The notes under the pieces are model-generated. The model had not been told where the DNA came from, ran no database searches, and saw only the letters and a program-made list of their open reading frames with translations. Source: Arcticibacter sp. (GTDB lineage: Bacteria; Bacteroidota; Bacteroidia; 2-12-FULL-35-15). Taken from it: a stretch of DNA of 64,000 nt. This document shows, piece after piece, positions 8,954-16,367 of the stretch (the stretch's first letter is position 1; each line of letters opens with the position of its first letter). The stretch lies in the NCBI GenBank assembly GCA_021155045.1, contig JAJNQB010000001.1:186001-250000 (forward strand), given 5' to 3'. Made by a program: the position numbers and the translations under genes.

Positions 8954-9096
8954 AAATGAATTAATTTATGATTAGAGTAAATAGAAAGATTGTGTTTGGT
9001 GCTGTTTTTTTTATAAATTTGAGACATGAACGATACGGTGTCTGTACTAATCCAACACATTGTTGCTGCTTAATAATTGGTTTGTTTTTTAAAAAT

Positions 9097-9702
9097 ATGT
9101 TTAAAGCGTTATATCTTCGTTTCAATTCATTGTTTACAAAAAATGTAAAGTCAAGTGTTTTTACTAAAGATTTATTGCTAAATAAGTCTTTTAAGATAGG
9201 AGACTATACATACGGCTGCCCAGAAGTTCTCTATCCAAATGACAATGCAACTTTAATTGTTGGCAAATTTTGTTCTATAGCCCAAAATGTTACCATTTTT
9301 CTTGGAGGAAATCATCGAATAGATTGGGTTTCGACTTATCCATTTAAGGAAGTTTTTACAGATTTTCCTATGCTAAATAATATTGAGGGGCATCCTTCAA
9401 CAAATGGTTCTGTTATTATTAAAAATGACGTTTGGATTGGTAGGAATGTTATCATTATGTCTGGAATTGAAATTGATGATGGGGCTGTAATTGCGGCAGG
9501 GTCTGTTGTTACAAAAAATGTTGGCGCATACGAAGTTTGGGGAGGCAATCCTGCAAAGTTTATTCGAAAAAGATTTGATGATAATACTATAAAGAGTTTA
9601 ATCGAATTAGCTTGGTGGAACTGGGAGTTAGACAAAATTATTAAAAATGCTAAAATGCTTTGTAGTGAAAATGTGAATTTTTTTATCGAATCTAAACAAT
9701 AG
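9097..9702 (+). CDS. CatB-like xenobiotic/sugar O-acetyltransferase (hexapeptide repeat)
   Basis: A 201-residue left-handed beta-helix acyltransferase. The hexapeptide-like segment (IGDYTYG, LIVGKFCSIAQNVTIFLGGNHR) is followed by the XAT-family loop with putative catalytic H73, then VWIGRNVIIMSGIEIDDGAVIAAGSVV and NPAKFIRKRF, a common ending. It should transfer acetyl from acetyl-CoA to a sugar hydroxyl or amine; in this locus it could acetylate an amino sugar. The reading frame is open back to 8968, but the extra 43 residues are Cys-rich and unlike the family, so the ATG at 9097 (after AAAAAT) is chosen. It begins the long plus-strand run. Confidence 0.85.
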   Translation: MFKALYLRFNSLFTKNVKSSVFTKDLLLNKSFKIGDYTYGCPEVLYPNDNATLIVGKFCSIAQNVTIFLGGNHRIDWVSTYPFKEVFTDFPMLNNIEGHPSTNGSVIIKNDVWIGRNVIIMSGIEIDDGAVIAAGSVVTKNVGAYEVWGGNPAKFIRKRFDDNTIKSLIELAWWNWELDKIIKNAKMLCSENVNFFIESKQ

Positions 9703-9719
9703 AATAATTATAGCAAAGT

Positions 9720-10472
9720 ATGTTAAACAAGATAAGAAAACAAAGTTTGTTGGGCAAACAACTATTGGAAGATAAATTTTTTTTAAGTGCAAAAAAATTA
9801 ACGGATATCGAAGATAAAAAAGAAATTTTCCGCTTTGATGTCATTAACTACTTGTTAAAACGTTTTGATGAAAATAAATCAAAATATCTTGAAATTGGCG
9901 TTAGAAATCCATCGGATAATTTTAACAAAATAAATTGTAAAAATAAATATAGTGTTGATCCTGGGTTAGAGTACGAAATTAATCCTGTTGATTTTAAACT
10001 TAGTAGCGATGATTTTTTTTCTCAATTAAGACAAAACAAAATATTGGATGCTACTATAAAATTTGATGTTGTTTTTATTGACGGATTGCATTTGGCAGAC
10101 CAAGTATATAGAGATATAATAAATTCTTTAGAATTTCTTTCAGAAGAAGGTTTTATTGTTGTTCATGACTGTAACCCACCTACAGAATATCATGCCCGAG
10201 AAAATCATAGCTTTAATCTATCTCCAGCTTTAAATAATTGGAATGGTTCCGTTTGGAAGGCTTTTTATAAGTGCATATTATCCGCTGAGCTATCGTGTTG
10301 CTGTATTGATAGTGATTGGGGAATAGGGGTAATTAGCAAAAAAAAATACTTTAATCATTTAAATGAAAATTTCAACCCTTTTTTTGAGTTTACAATATTT
10401 GAACAAAACCGAGAGAAAAGCCTAAATTTGATCACTTTTGAAATATTCAAAAACACCCTTGATAAAAAATAA
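9720..10472 (+). CDS. Class I SAM-dependent methyltransferase (Methyltransf_24-like)
   Basis: A 250-residue protein with YLEIGV (56-61) as a reduced SAM-binding loop and VVFIDGLHLADQVYRDIINSL (from 117), the motif typical of Methyltransf_24 enzymes in which the Asp-Gly-x-His strand binds metal or cofactor. VVHDCNPP further on resembles the conserved HD-x-x-P stretch. The loop lacks the full GxGxG pattern, as is common in this group. It probably methylates a sugar of the glycan. The stop codon overlaps the next start (TAATG), suggesting translational coupling. Confidence 0.75.
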   Translation: MLNKIRKQSLLGKQLLEDKFFLSAKKLTDIEDKKEIFRFDVINYLLKRFDENKSKYLEIGVRNPSDNFNKINCKNKYSVDPGLEYEINPVDFKLSSDDFFSQLRQNKILDATIKFDVVFIDGLHLADQVYRDIINSLEFLSEEGFIVVHDCNPPTEYHARENHSFNLSPALNNWNGSVWKAFYKCILSAELSCCCIDSDWGIGVISKKKYFNHLNENFNPFFEFTIFEQNREKSLNLITFEIFKNTLDKK

Positions 10473-11359
10473 TGGCACAGCTTACCATTGGAATGCCTGT
10501 TTATAATGATGTTGCTTTTATAGAGCAATCAATAAACAGTATTCTTAATCAAACATTTAAAGATTTTGTTTTTATACTTGCGGATGATTTTTCAGATGAT
10601 GGCAGTCAAAGAATATGTGAAAAGTATGCAAAATTGGATTCAAGAATCGTTTATGTTCGTCATCCAGAAAATATTGGCATATCAAAAAATATGAAATTTC
10701 TGCTTGAAAAAGCAACAACCCCTTTTTTTATGTGGGCAGCAGATGATGATATTTGGTCTGAGATTTATGTTGAAAAGCTAATTCAAGGGCTTAGCGAGTC
10801 TCCAAATGCAATATCCGTATTTTCTACATATTCTACAATAGATGAAATGGGTGAGGTAATAAAAGACAAAATAAACTATAATTATCAGAATTCGAATACT
10901 GGCGAGAGACTTAAAAAATTCATAGCCAACTCAAACGATGCCTTTGGATATGGAATATTTAAAACAGAAAAAATAAAAGATGTAATATTCCCAATTTGGC
11001 GGTGGCCCAACCACAAATGCGCCTACAATAATATTTATCCTACTTTGTGCTATTATCTTGCAAAAGGAGATTACATTCATGTTGAAGGAGATTCTCTTTT
11101 TTATAATAGAATAAAGCCGATTGAAAAAGTAAATCATAAACTTCCCTTTCAAAATGGTAGTTTTAAAGAATTATTAGCATTTATTGCCCGAAAAATTAAT
11201 TTAGTTTTCTTTTCGATGAAATTAATTTGTCAGGCTCAGGGTTGTTTACTTGTTTTAAAAATAATGCCTTATATCTTATATCATTGGCTTTTTAAAACAA
11301 GTATTATCAAAATAAAATTTTTTTTAAAAAATAATAAAGAAAAAGACATAATAATATAG
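10472..11359 (+). CDS. Family 2 glycosyltransferase
   Basis: A 295-residue GT-A fold inverting glycosyltransferase. The start is IGMPVYNDVAFIEQSINSIL, followed by ILADDFSDDGS (35-45; donor-binding acidic pair) and the metal-binding D-x-D equivalent AADDDIW (89-95). A C-terminal hydrophobic/basic tail (about 245-290) may attach it to the inner membrane. Its ATG overlaps the preceding stop codon. It probably adds one sugar to the lipid-linked repeat unit; which sugar is unknown. Confidence 0.88.
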   Translation: MAQLTIGMPVYNDVAFIEQSINSILNQTFKDFVFILADDFSDDGSQRICEKYAKLDSRIVYVRHPENIGISKNMKFLLEKATTPFFMWAADDDIWSEIYVEKLIQGLSESPNAISVFSTYSTIDEMGEVIKDKINYNYQNSNTGERLKKFIANSNDAFGYGIFKTEKIKDVIFPIWRWPNHKCAYNNIYPTLCYYLAKGDYIHVEGDSLFYNRIKPIEKVNHKLPFQNGSFKELLAFIARKINLVFFSMKLICQAQGCLLVLKIMPYILYHWLFKTSIIKIKFFLKNNKEKDIII

Positions 11360-11390
11360 CGTTATTTGAGTAAACTAATACTTTAAAAGT

Positions 11391-12722
11391 TTGTCAGTAA
11401 ATAAAAACATATTTTACACTTTTATAACACAAGTTCCAACATTGATATTGGGGCTTTTTATAAATTTTTTTATAACAAGAGTATTGATGGCAGAAGGAAA
11501 AGGGGTTTACTCTTTATTTCAGTCTGATGTTGATTTGTTAGTACTTTTTTTAGGCTTTACAATATCTTCAGCAATTGTTTTTTATGTTTCAAATAATAGA
11601 ATAAAAATCGAAAAACTTTTTGGAATTGGAATTATTTTTGTTTTAGGAGGAGCTGTTATTTTGTCCCTATCATATTTTCTGATTCCATTATTTTTTTCTG
11701 AAAATTTTCTGTTCCCTAAAGGATACGAATCTAAATTTTATCATTTTTATTTATTAGCATCCTTTTGTGTTGTTATGTCAACATCAATATTATCGTCAAT
11801 TTTTCAAGGAAAATCAAAATTCAAGGTTGTAAACTTTATTTCGCTGTTTAATAGCGTTTTAAATTTTTTGACGTATGCTTTAATTTTTTATTTGTCAGAA
11901 TTTAAACAATATAAAATAGATGTTGACTTTATTTTAACTGTTTCAATTATAATTTATCTTATAAATATTTTTGTTTGGGCATACTTTTTTAAAAGACAAA
12001 TTAATATTATGCCTAGCTTTAGTTTTGATTTTAAAGCAGAAATTAAGCCTCTTTTTGTTTTTATTACTATTGGACATATTGCACACATGGTCAATTTTTT
12101 AACATATAAAATGGATTTTTGGATTGTTCAACACTATAATGGTGCAAAAGAATTGGGATATTATTCTCAGGCTGTGGGGTTTTCACAAATGTTTTGGTCA
12201 ATAACAAACCCAATCATTGTAGTATTAACACCCTACTTAACCTCAAAAAATAATAACGAAGGATTAGAAGCGTTCAAGTTTTTTTCAAGGATTAATTTTA
12301 CAATCATATTAATACTTGTATTGATAGCATTCTTTTTATCGGGATTTATTTTTCCGCTTTATGGAAAAGAATTTGAGTTTTCTGTGCTGCCGTTTAGAAT
12401 ACTTTCTATATCTATAATTATGTCGTGCATTACAAAAATATTTGCAGTTTATATATACGCTCAAAATAAAATTATATATAATTTAATTGCTGCTTCTGTT
12501 GCTTTTGTTGTTACTGCAATATGTGATTTTTCACTCATTCCAAAATACGGCATGATTGGAGCAAGCATTGCAACAGCAATATCATATACTACATTAACGG
12601 TTATGGTTTCTTATTTTTTGTTTTTTAAATTAAAAGTAACCCCCAATAATTTATTACTCGTTACTAAATCCGACTACCAAAATATATTGCAAAAAGTTAA
12701 ATCCATTTTTTTTCAAGCCTGA
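11391..12722 (+). CDS. Wzx-like polysaccharide flippase (MOP/MATE-type)
   Basis: A 443-residue integral membrane protein with about 12 hydrophobic segments and few charged residues, starting NIFYTFITQVPTLILGLFINFFITR. The segment MAEGKGVYSLFQ near the start matches the G-x-G region after TM1 of polysaccharide flippases, and YSQAVGFSQMFWSI with MIGASIATAISYT near the end fits the MOP superfamily. It should translocate undecaprenyl-linked repeat units across the inner membrane. The start is TTG, since the first in-frame ATG lies inside TM1-2. The gene sits among the transferases in the same operon. Gene symbol left blank because Wzx names are locus specific. Confidence 0.85.
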   Translation: MSVNKNIFYTFITQVPTLILGLFINFFITRVLMAEGKGVYSLFQSDVDLLVLFLGFTISSAIVFYVSNNRIKIEKLFGIGIIFVLGGAVILSLSYFLIPLFFSENFLFPKGYESKFYHFYLLASFCVVMSTSILSSIFQGKSKFKVVNFISLFNSVLNFLTYALIFYLSEFKQYKIDVDFILTVSIIIYLINIFVWAYFFKRQINIMPSFSFDFKAEIKPLFVFITIGHIAHMVNFLTYKMDFWIVQHYNGAKELGYYSQAVGFSQMFWSITNPIIVVLTPYLTSKNNNEGLEAFKFFSRINFTIILILVLIAFFLSGFIFPLYGKEFEFSVLPFRILSISIIMSCITKIFAVYIYAQNKIIYNLIAASVAFVVTAICDFSLIPKYGMIGASIATAISYTTLTVMVSYFLFFKLKVTPNNLLLVTKSDYQNILQKVKSIFFQA

Positions 12723-12723
12723 T

Positions 12724-13458
12724 ATGAAAAATAAAAAAAACATAACCGATTTTTATGATGCTTTTTCAGAGCATCAAAATATAATGTGGCATAATGAGCG
12801 GCATTATTTTTTACTTGAACAAATGAAACAAAATGGATTGAAGTCTGATTCTGTAGTTTTAGAAGTAGGTTGTGGTATTGGAACCATGTCTAATTTAATT
12901 GCACCTAAAATTAAAAAAGGAAAGCTTGTATCAACTGATATTAGTTCCAAAAGTGTTGAAATTGCAAAATACAATAATCAACAATATAATAATGCATTTT
13001 TTTTTACTGCCGATTCTACTCAACAAGAACTGCCCAAGGATAGATATGATTATGTTGTTTTGTTTGATGTTTTTGAACATATTCCTTTTGAAGAAAGAGA
13101 GAGCATTTTAAAAAACATTGCAAATACAATGAACGATGAAACAATTTTTTTAGTTAATGTTCCTGCGCCAAATGCTCATATTCATTCAATTGAAAACAAT
13201 CCAAATTTAATGCAAGTGATTGAAAATCCTGTGTTTTTACACGACTTTGCTTTGTTATTGAATAATAATGGTATGGCAATACAATCGTTTTTTACTTATG
13301 ATATGTGGCAAAATGAAGAATATCAGTTTTATGTTATAAAAAAGAAAAAGCCTTATGTTTATAGCAAAACCATTCCGCCTTCTCGTCTAAATCCTCATTC
13401 GATTGATAAAAGAATCAAAAGAAAAATTAGTTCATTTAAAAATAAAAAAAATAGCTAA
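12724..13458 (+). CDS. Class I SAM-dependent methyltransferase (UbiE/UbiG-like)
   Basis: A 244-residue methyltransferase with a clear SAM loop VVLEVGCGIGTMSNLIA (44-60), TDISSKSVEIAK as the acidic strand, then YDYVVLFDVFEHI as post-motif II. It is soluble and starts 1 bp after the flippase stop. The N-terminal region (FYDAFSEHQNIMWHNERHYFLL) is typical of Methyltransf_11/23 enzymes in polysaccharide clusters. The C-terminal 35 residues are strongly basic (KRIKRKISSFKNKK), which may aid association with membrane or lipid-linked substrate. Its target sugar is unknown. Confidence 0.82.
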   Translation: MKNKKNITDFYDAFSEHQNIMWHNERHYFLLEQMKQNGLKSDSVVLEVGCGIGTMSNLIAPKIKKGKLVSTDISSKSVEIAKYNNQQYNNAFFFTADSTQQELPKDRYDYVVLFDVFEHIPFEERESILKNIANTMNDETIFLVNVPAPNAHIHSIENNPNLMQVIENPVFLHDFALLLNNNGMAIQSFFTYDMWQNEEYQFYVIKKKKPYVYSKTIPPSRLNPHSIDKRIKRKISSFKNKKNS

Positions 13459-13460
13459 TA

Positions 13461-14615
13461 ATGAACATTGCTTTTTTTGCAGATATTAATGATAATCATA
13501 ACCAGAAGTGGTTAAATATTCTTGCGAAAAAACATAAGATAATTGTATTTACAGAACTAAATAATTCGCTCAAAATTAAAGCAGAATTTGAAACAGATAA
13601 TATTATAATATATTCTATTCTTCCAACTTCTTATTCTGTCAAAAATGTTTTTATAAAACATAAAATTATAAAAACGATAAATCAGTTATTATTAAAACAT
13701 AACATTGATTTTGTACACAGCATTTATGCCATCCCATACAGTCTTTGGGCAGGAGATGTAGCTTCTAAAGGGCATATAATTACTACTTACGGGTCGGATA
13801 TTTTAATCTCCTATGCAAGTTTTTTAAAAACACCTAAAAATCTCAGATATAGAATATCTTATTTTTTATTAAAAAAACGTTTAACACAAATATTTAATAA
13901 TTCTAATTGTATAACATCTACATCGTCAGAGCAGTTGAAGGTTATAAAGCAAAACGTTTATAGCCATAAAAAATTAATGGTTATACGAACAGGCGTTGAT
14001 TGTCATTCTTTTATTAATAAATACAATCAATTATTTCAAGAGTCCAATGATTTTATAATTCTTTCCAATAGAGCTATGCGTTCATTGTATAATATTGATA
14101 TAATTGTTGATGCTTTCTATGATTGTTTTACAAAATGGAATGTGCCGCAAAAGCTTAAACTTGTTTTGCTAAATTATAACACAGAAGAACCTTTTTTTCA
14201 GTCGGTTTTAGAAAAAATAAAAAATTATAAAATAGAACAAAGTGTGATACTTTACACTGAATTGGTTGGCGATAAACTAATTCAACAGTATAAAAATGCT
14301 TCTGTTGTTATAATGATTCCTAAAAGTGATGGAACTCCCGTTACAGGAGTTGAAACGTTGTTATCAAAAAAACCATTAATTATAGGAAGCCTTAATTATG
14401 ACGAAGATTTGTTCAATGATAATACGGTTTGGAAATTAAAAAACAATAGTAGAGATGATTTAAGTCAAAAAATATTTGAGATAATGTCAGCCAGCCGAAC
14501 GGATATAGAAAATAAGTTAAAAACAGGCTTCGATGCTGCTTTATTGGGAGGCAATTTGACAGTAGAAATTGAAAAAATCGAACAAGAATATCAAGATATA
14601 ATAAAAAGTCATTAA
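13461..14615 (+). CDS. Glycosyltransferase family 4
   Basis: A 384-residue GT-B glycosyltransferase. The N-terminal half has NIDFVHSIYAIPYSLWAG and TTYGSDILIS, a common acceptor-domain loop. The C-terminal half has VIRTGVDCHSF, ILSNRAMRSLYNIDIIVDAF and MIPKSDGTPVTGVETLLSKKPLI, the E-x7-type donor region with Glu in GVETL. No membrane segment is seen. It sits 2 bp after the preceding methyltransferase and 1 bp before the amidotransferase gene, so it probably works in the same pathway; a sugar modified by the amidation module is a reasonable but unproven donor. Confidence 0.85.
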   Translation: MNIAFFADINDNHNQKWLNILAKKHKIIVFTELNNSLKIKAEFETDNIIIYSILPTSYSVKNVFIKHKIIKTINQLLLKHNIDFVHSIYAIPYSLWAGDVASKGHIITTYGSDILISYASFLKTPKNLRYRISYFLLKKRLTQIFNNSNCITSTSSEQLKVIKQNVYSHKKLMVIRTGVDCHSFINKYNQLFQESNDFIILSNRAMRSLYNIDIIVDAFYDCFTKWNVPQKLKLVLLNYNTEEPFFQSVLEKIKNYKIEQSVILYTELVGDKLIQQYKNASVVIMIPKSDGTPVTGVETLLSKKPLIIGSLNYDEDLFNDNTVWKLKNNSRDDLSQKIFEIMSASRTDIENKLKTGFDAALLGGNLTVEIEKIEQEYQDIIKSH

Positions 14616-14616
14616 C

Positions 14617-15744
14617 ATGGAATTTAGAGAATGTACCAGATGTATTTTAGATACAAATGATGATGCTAACATTACATTTGATGGCAATGGTGTTTGCAAT
14701 TATTGTTTAGAATATGACCAACTGGTTCTTGCGAATCAACTAAATGATAATTTGAAAACAGACGAAAAGCGAAAGGTTATATTAAATGAAATTAAAATAG
14801 CAGGAAAACATAAGCCATACGATTGTATAATTGGAGTTAGTGGAGGTGTAGATAGTAGCTTTTTGGTTTATAAAGCCAAAGAGTTAGGACTCAGACCTTT
14901 AATTGTTCATTATGATAATGGGTGGAATTCTGAACTTGCGGTCATGAATATCGAAAATCTTGTAAAAAAACTAGATTTGGATTTAATCACGTATGTTAAC
15001 GATTGGGATGAATTTAAAGATATTCAGTTAGCTTTTTTTAAAGCTTCAGTTATAGACATTGAACTCATTACCGATCAGGCTATTCTAGCAACAATTTATA
15101 AAATAGCCCAGAAATATAAAATTAAATATATTCTTTATGGTTCTAATATATCAACAGAAGCTACGCTTCCCAAAAATTGGTATCATTGGAAAATCGATGT
15201 TTTAAATATTTTATCTATTCACAAATTGTTCGGAAAATTAAAACTAAAAACATATCCTACTTTAGGTTTTTTTAAACATTTATTTGTAACGAGAGTTTTA
15301 AAAATTAAAAGTGTCAATTTACTTAACTACTTAGATTATTCAAAAAAAGAAGCCAAACAAACTATAATTGAAAAACTTAATTGGAGGGACTATGGAGGGA
15401 AGCATCACGAATCAATATTTACAAGATTTTATCAATCGTATATTTTGCCACAAAAATTTAGTGTAGATAAAAGAAAAGCGCACCTATCCACATTGATATG
15501 TTCGAATCAAATTTCACGAGATGAAGCACTATGGGAAATGAAAAAACCTTTGTATGATAAAGATAGGCTTACGGAAGATTATGAATATGTCTTAAAAAAA
15601 ATGGGATTAGAAGAATGGGAATTTCGAAAATTAATGGAATTGCCAATAAAAAGTCATACAGACTATCCTTCTTATTTAACAAAACATTATAAATACCAAC
15701 TGTGGATTTCAAAACAAATTAAATTAATAAAAAAGATATTTTAA
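14617..15744 (+). CDS. wbpG: N-acetyl sugar amidotransferase (WbpG/LegG/PseA-like)
   Basis: A 375-residue ATP-pyrophosphatase (PP-loop) enzyme. Zinc-type cysteines C6/C9 (ECTRCILDT) and C27/C30 (GVCNYC) flank the N-terminus, and SGGVDSS (75-81) is the ATP PP-loop. This is the architecture of WbpG, which with HisH- and HisF-like partners converts a sugar acetamido group to an acetamidino group using ammonia from glutamine. The next two genes are exactly those partners, spaced 1 and 7 bp, which makes the assignment strong. The product would be an amidinated amino sugar in the surface glycan. The sugar is not defined because its own biosynthetic genes are absent here. Confidence 0.9.
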   Translation: MEFRECTRCILDTNDDANITFDGNGVCNYCLEYDQLVLANQLNDNLKTDEKRKVILNEIKIAGKHKPYDCIIGVSGGVDSSFLVYKAKELGLRPLIVHYDNGWNSELAVMNIENLVKKLDLDLITYVNDWDEFKDIQLAFFKASVIDIELITDQAILATIYKIAQKYKIKYILYGSNISTEATLPKNWYHWKIDVLNILSIHKLFGKLKLKTYPTLGFFKHLFVTRVLKIKSVNLLNYLDYSKKEAKQTIIEKLNWRDYGGKHHESIFTRFYQSYILPQKFSVDKRKAHLSTLICSNQISRDEALWEMKKPLYDKDRLTEDYEYVLKKMGLEEWEFRKLMELPIKSHTDYPSYLTKHYKYQLWISKQIKLIKKIF

Positions 15745-15745
15745 A

Positions 15746-16360
15746 ATGATTACAATAGTTGACTATGGTCTTGGAAATTTGGAGTCCATTAAAAATATGC
15801 TTAAAAAAATTGGGGTGAAGAGTGAAATTACATCTGATGTAGCTGTGGTGCTAAATGCAGAAAAATTAATTTTGCCTGGTGTTGGTTCATTTGATTATGG
15901 TATGAAGCAATTAGCACAATATAATTTGATAGAAGTGTTAAATCATAAAGTTCAAGTTGAAAAAAAGCCAATTCTTGGTATTTGCCTGGGTATGCAGTTG
16001 TTTACAAAAAAAAGTGAAGAAGGAATTTGTGCTGGATTGGGGTGGATTGATGCAAATACAATTAAATATAATTTTGAAGAAGATTCAAGTCGTAAAATTC
16101 CGCACATGGGGTGGAATACAATTCAAAAGAAGAAAGAAAGCAAATTATTGACAGGGTTTCCGGAGCTGGCTAAATTTTATTTTGTGCACAGTTATTACGT
16201 TAATTGCGAAAAAAAAGAAGATATTTTACTCTCAAGCAATTATGGTATTCAATTTACTTGTGCTATCGAAAAAGACAATATTCTAGGAGTGCAATTTCAT
16301 CCAGAAAAAAGTCATAAATTTGGAATACAGTTATTGAAAAATTTTGCTGAATTATACTAG
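15746..16360 (+). CDS. hisH: HisH-like glutamine amidotransferase subunit of the sugar amidation complex
   Basis: A 204-residue class I glutamine amidotransferase matching HisH in length. The nucleophile is C80 in GICLGMQLF, and the His/Glu of the triad are H185 and E187 in FHPEKSH, so glutaminase activity is expected. No histidine genes lie nearby; instead it stands between the WbpG-like amidotransferase and a HisF domain, as in the O-antigen hisH2/hisF2 pairs. It should release ammonia from glutamine and pass it through the HisF barrel to WbpG. Because true histidine-pathway copies are not visible in this window, a dual role cannot be formally excluded. Confidence 0.9.
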   Translation: MITIVDYGLGNLESIKNMLKKIGVKSEITSDVAVVLNAEKLILPGVGSFDYGMKQLAQYNLIEVLNHKVQVEKKPILGICLGMQLFTKKSEEGICAGLGWIDANTIKYNFEEDSSRKIPHMGWNTIQKKKESKLLTGFPELAKFYFVHSYYVNCEKKEDILLSSNYGIQFTCAIEKDNILGVQFHPEKSHKFGIQLLKNFAELY

Positions 16361-16367
16361 ATATTAA

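Noticed and set aside
8968..9096. 43-residue N-terminal extension of the CatB-like acetyltransferase
   Set aside because: The segment is Cys-rich, unlike the family, and a good ATG follows at 9097.
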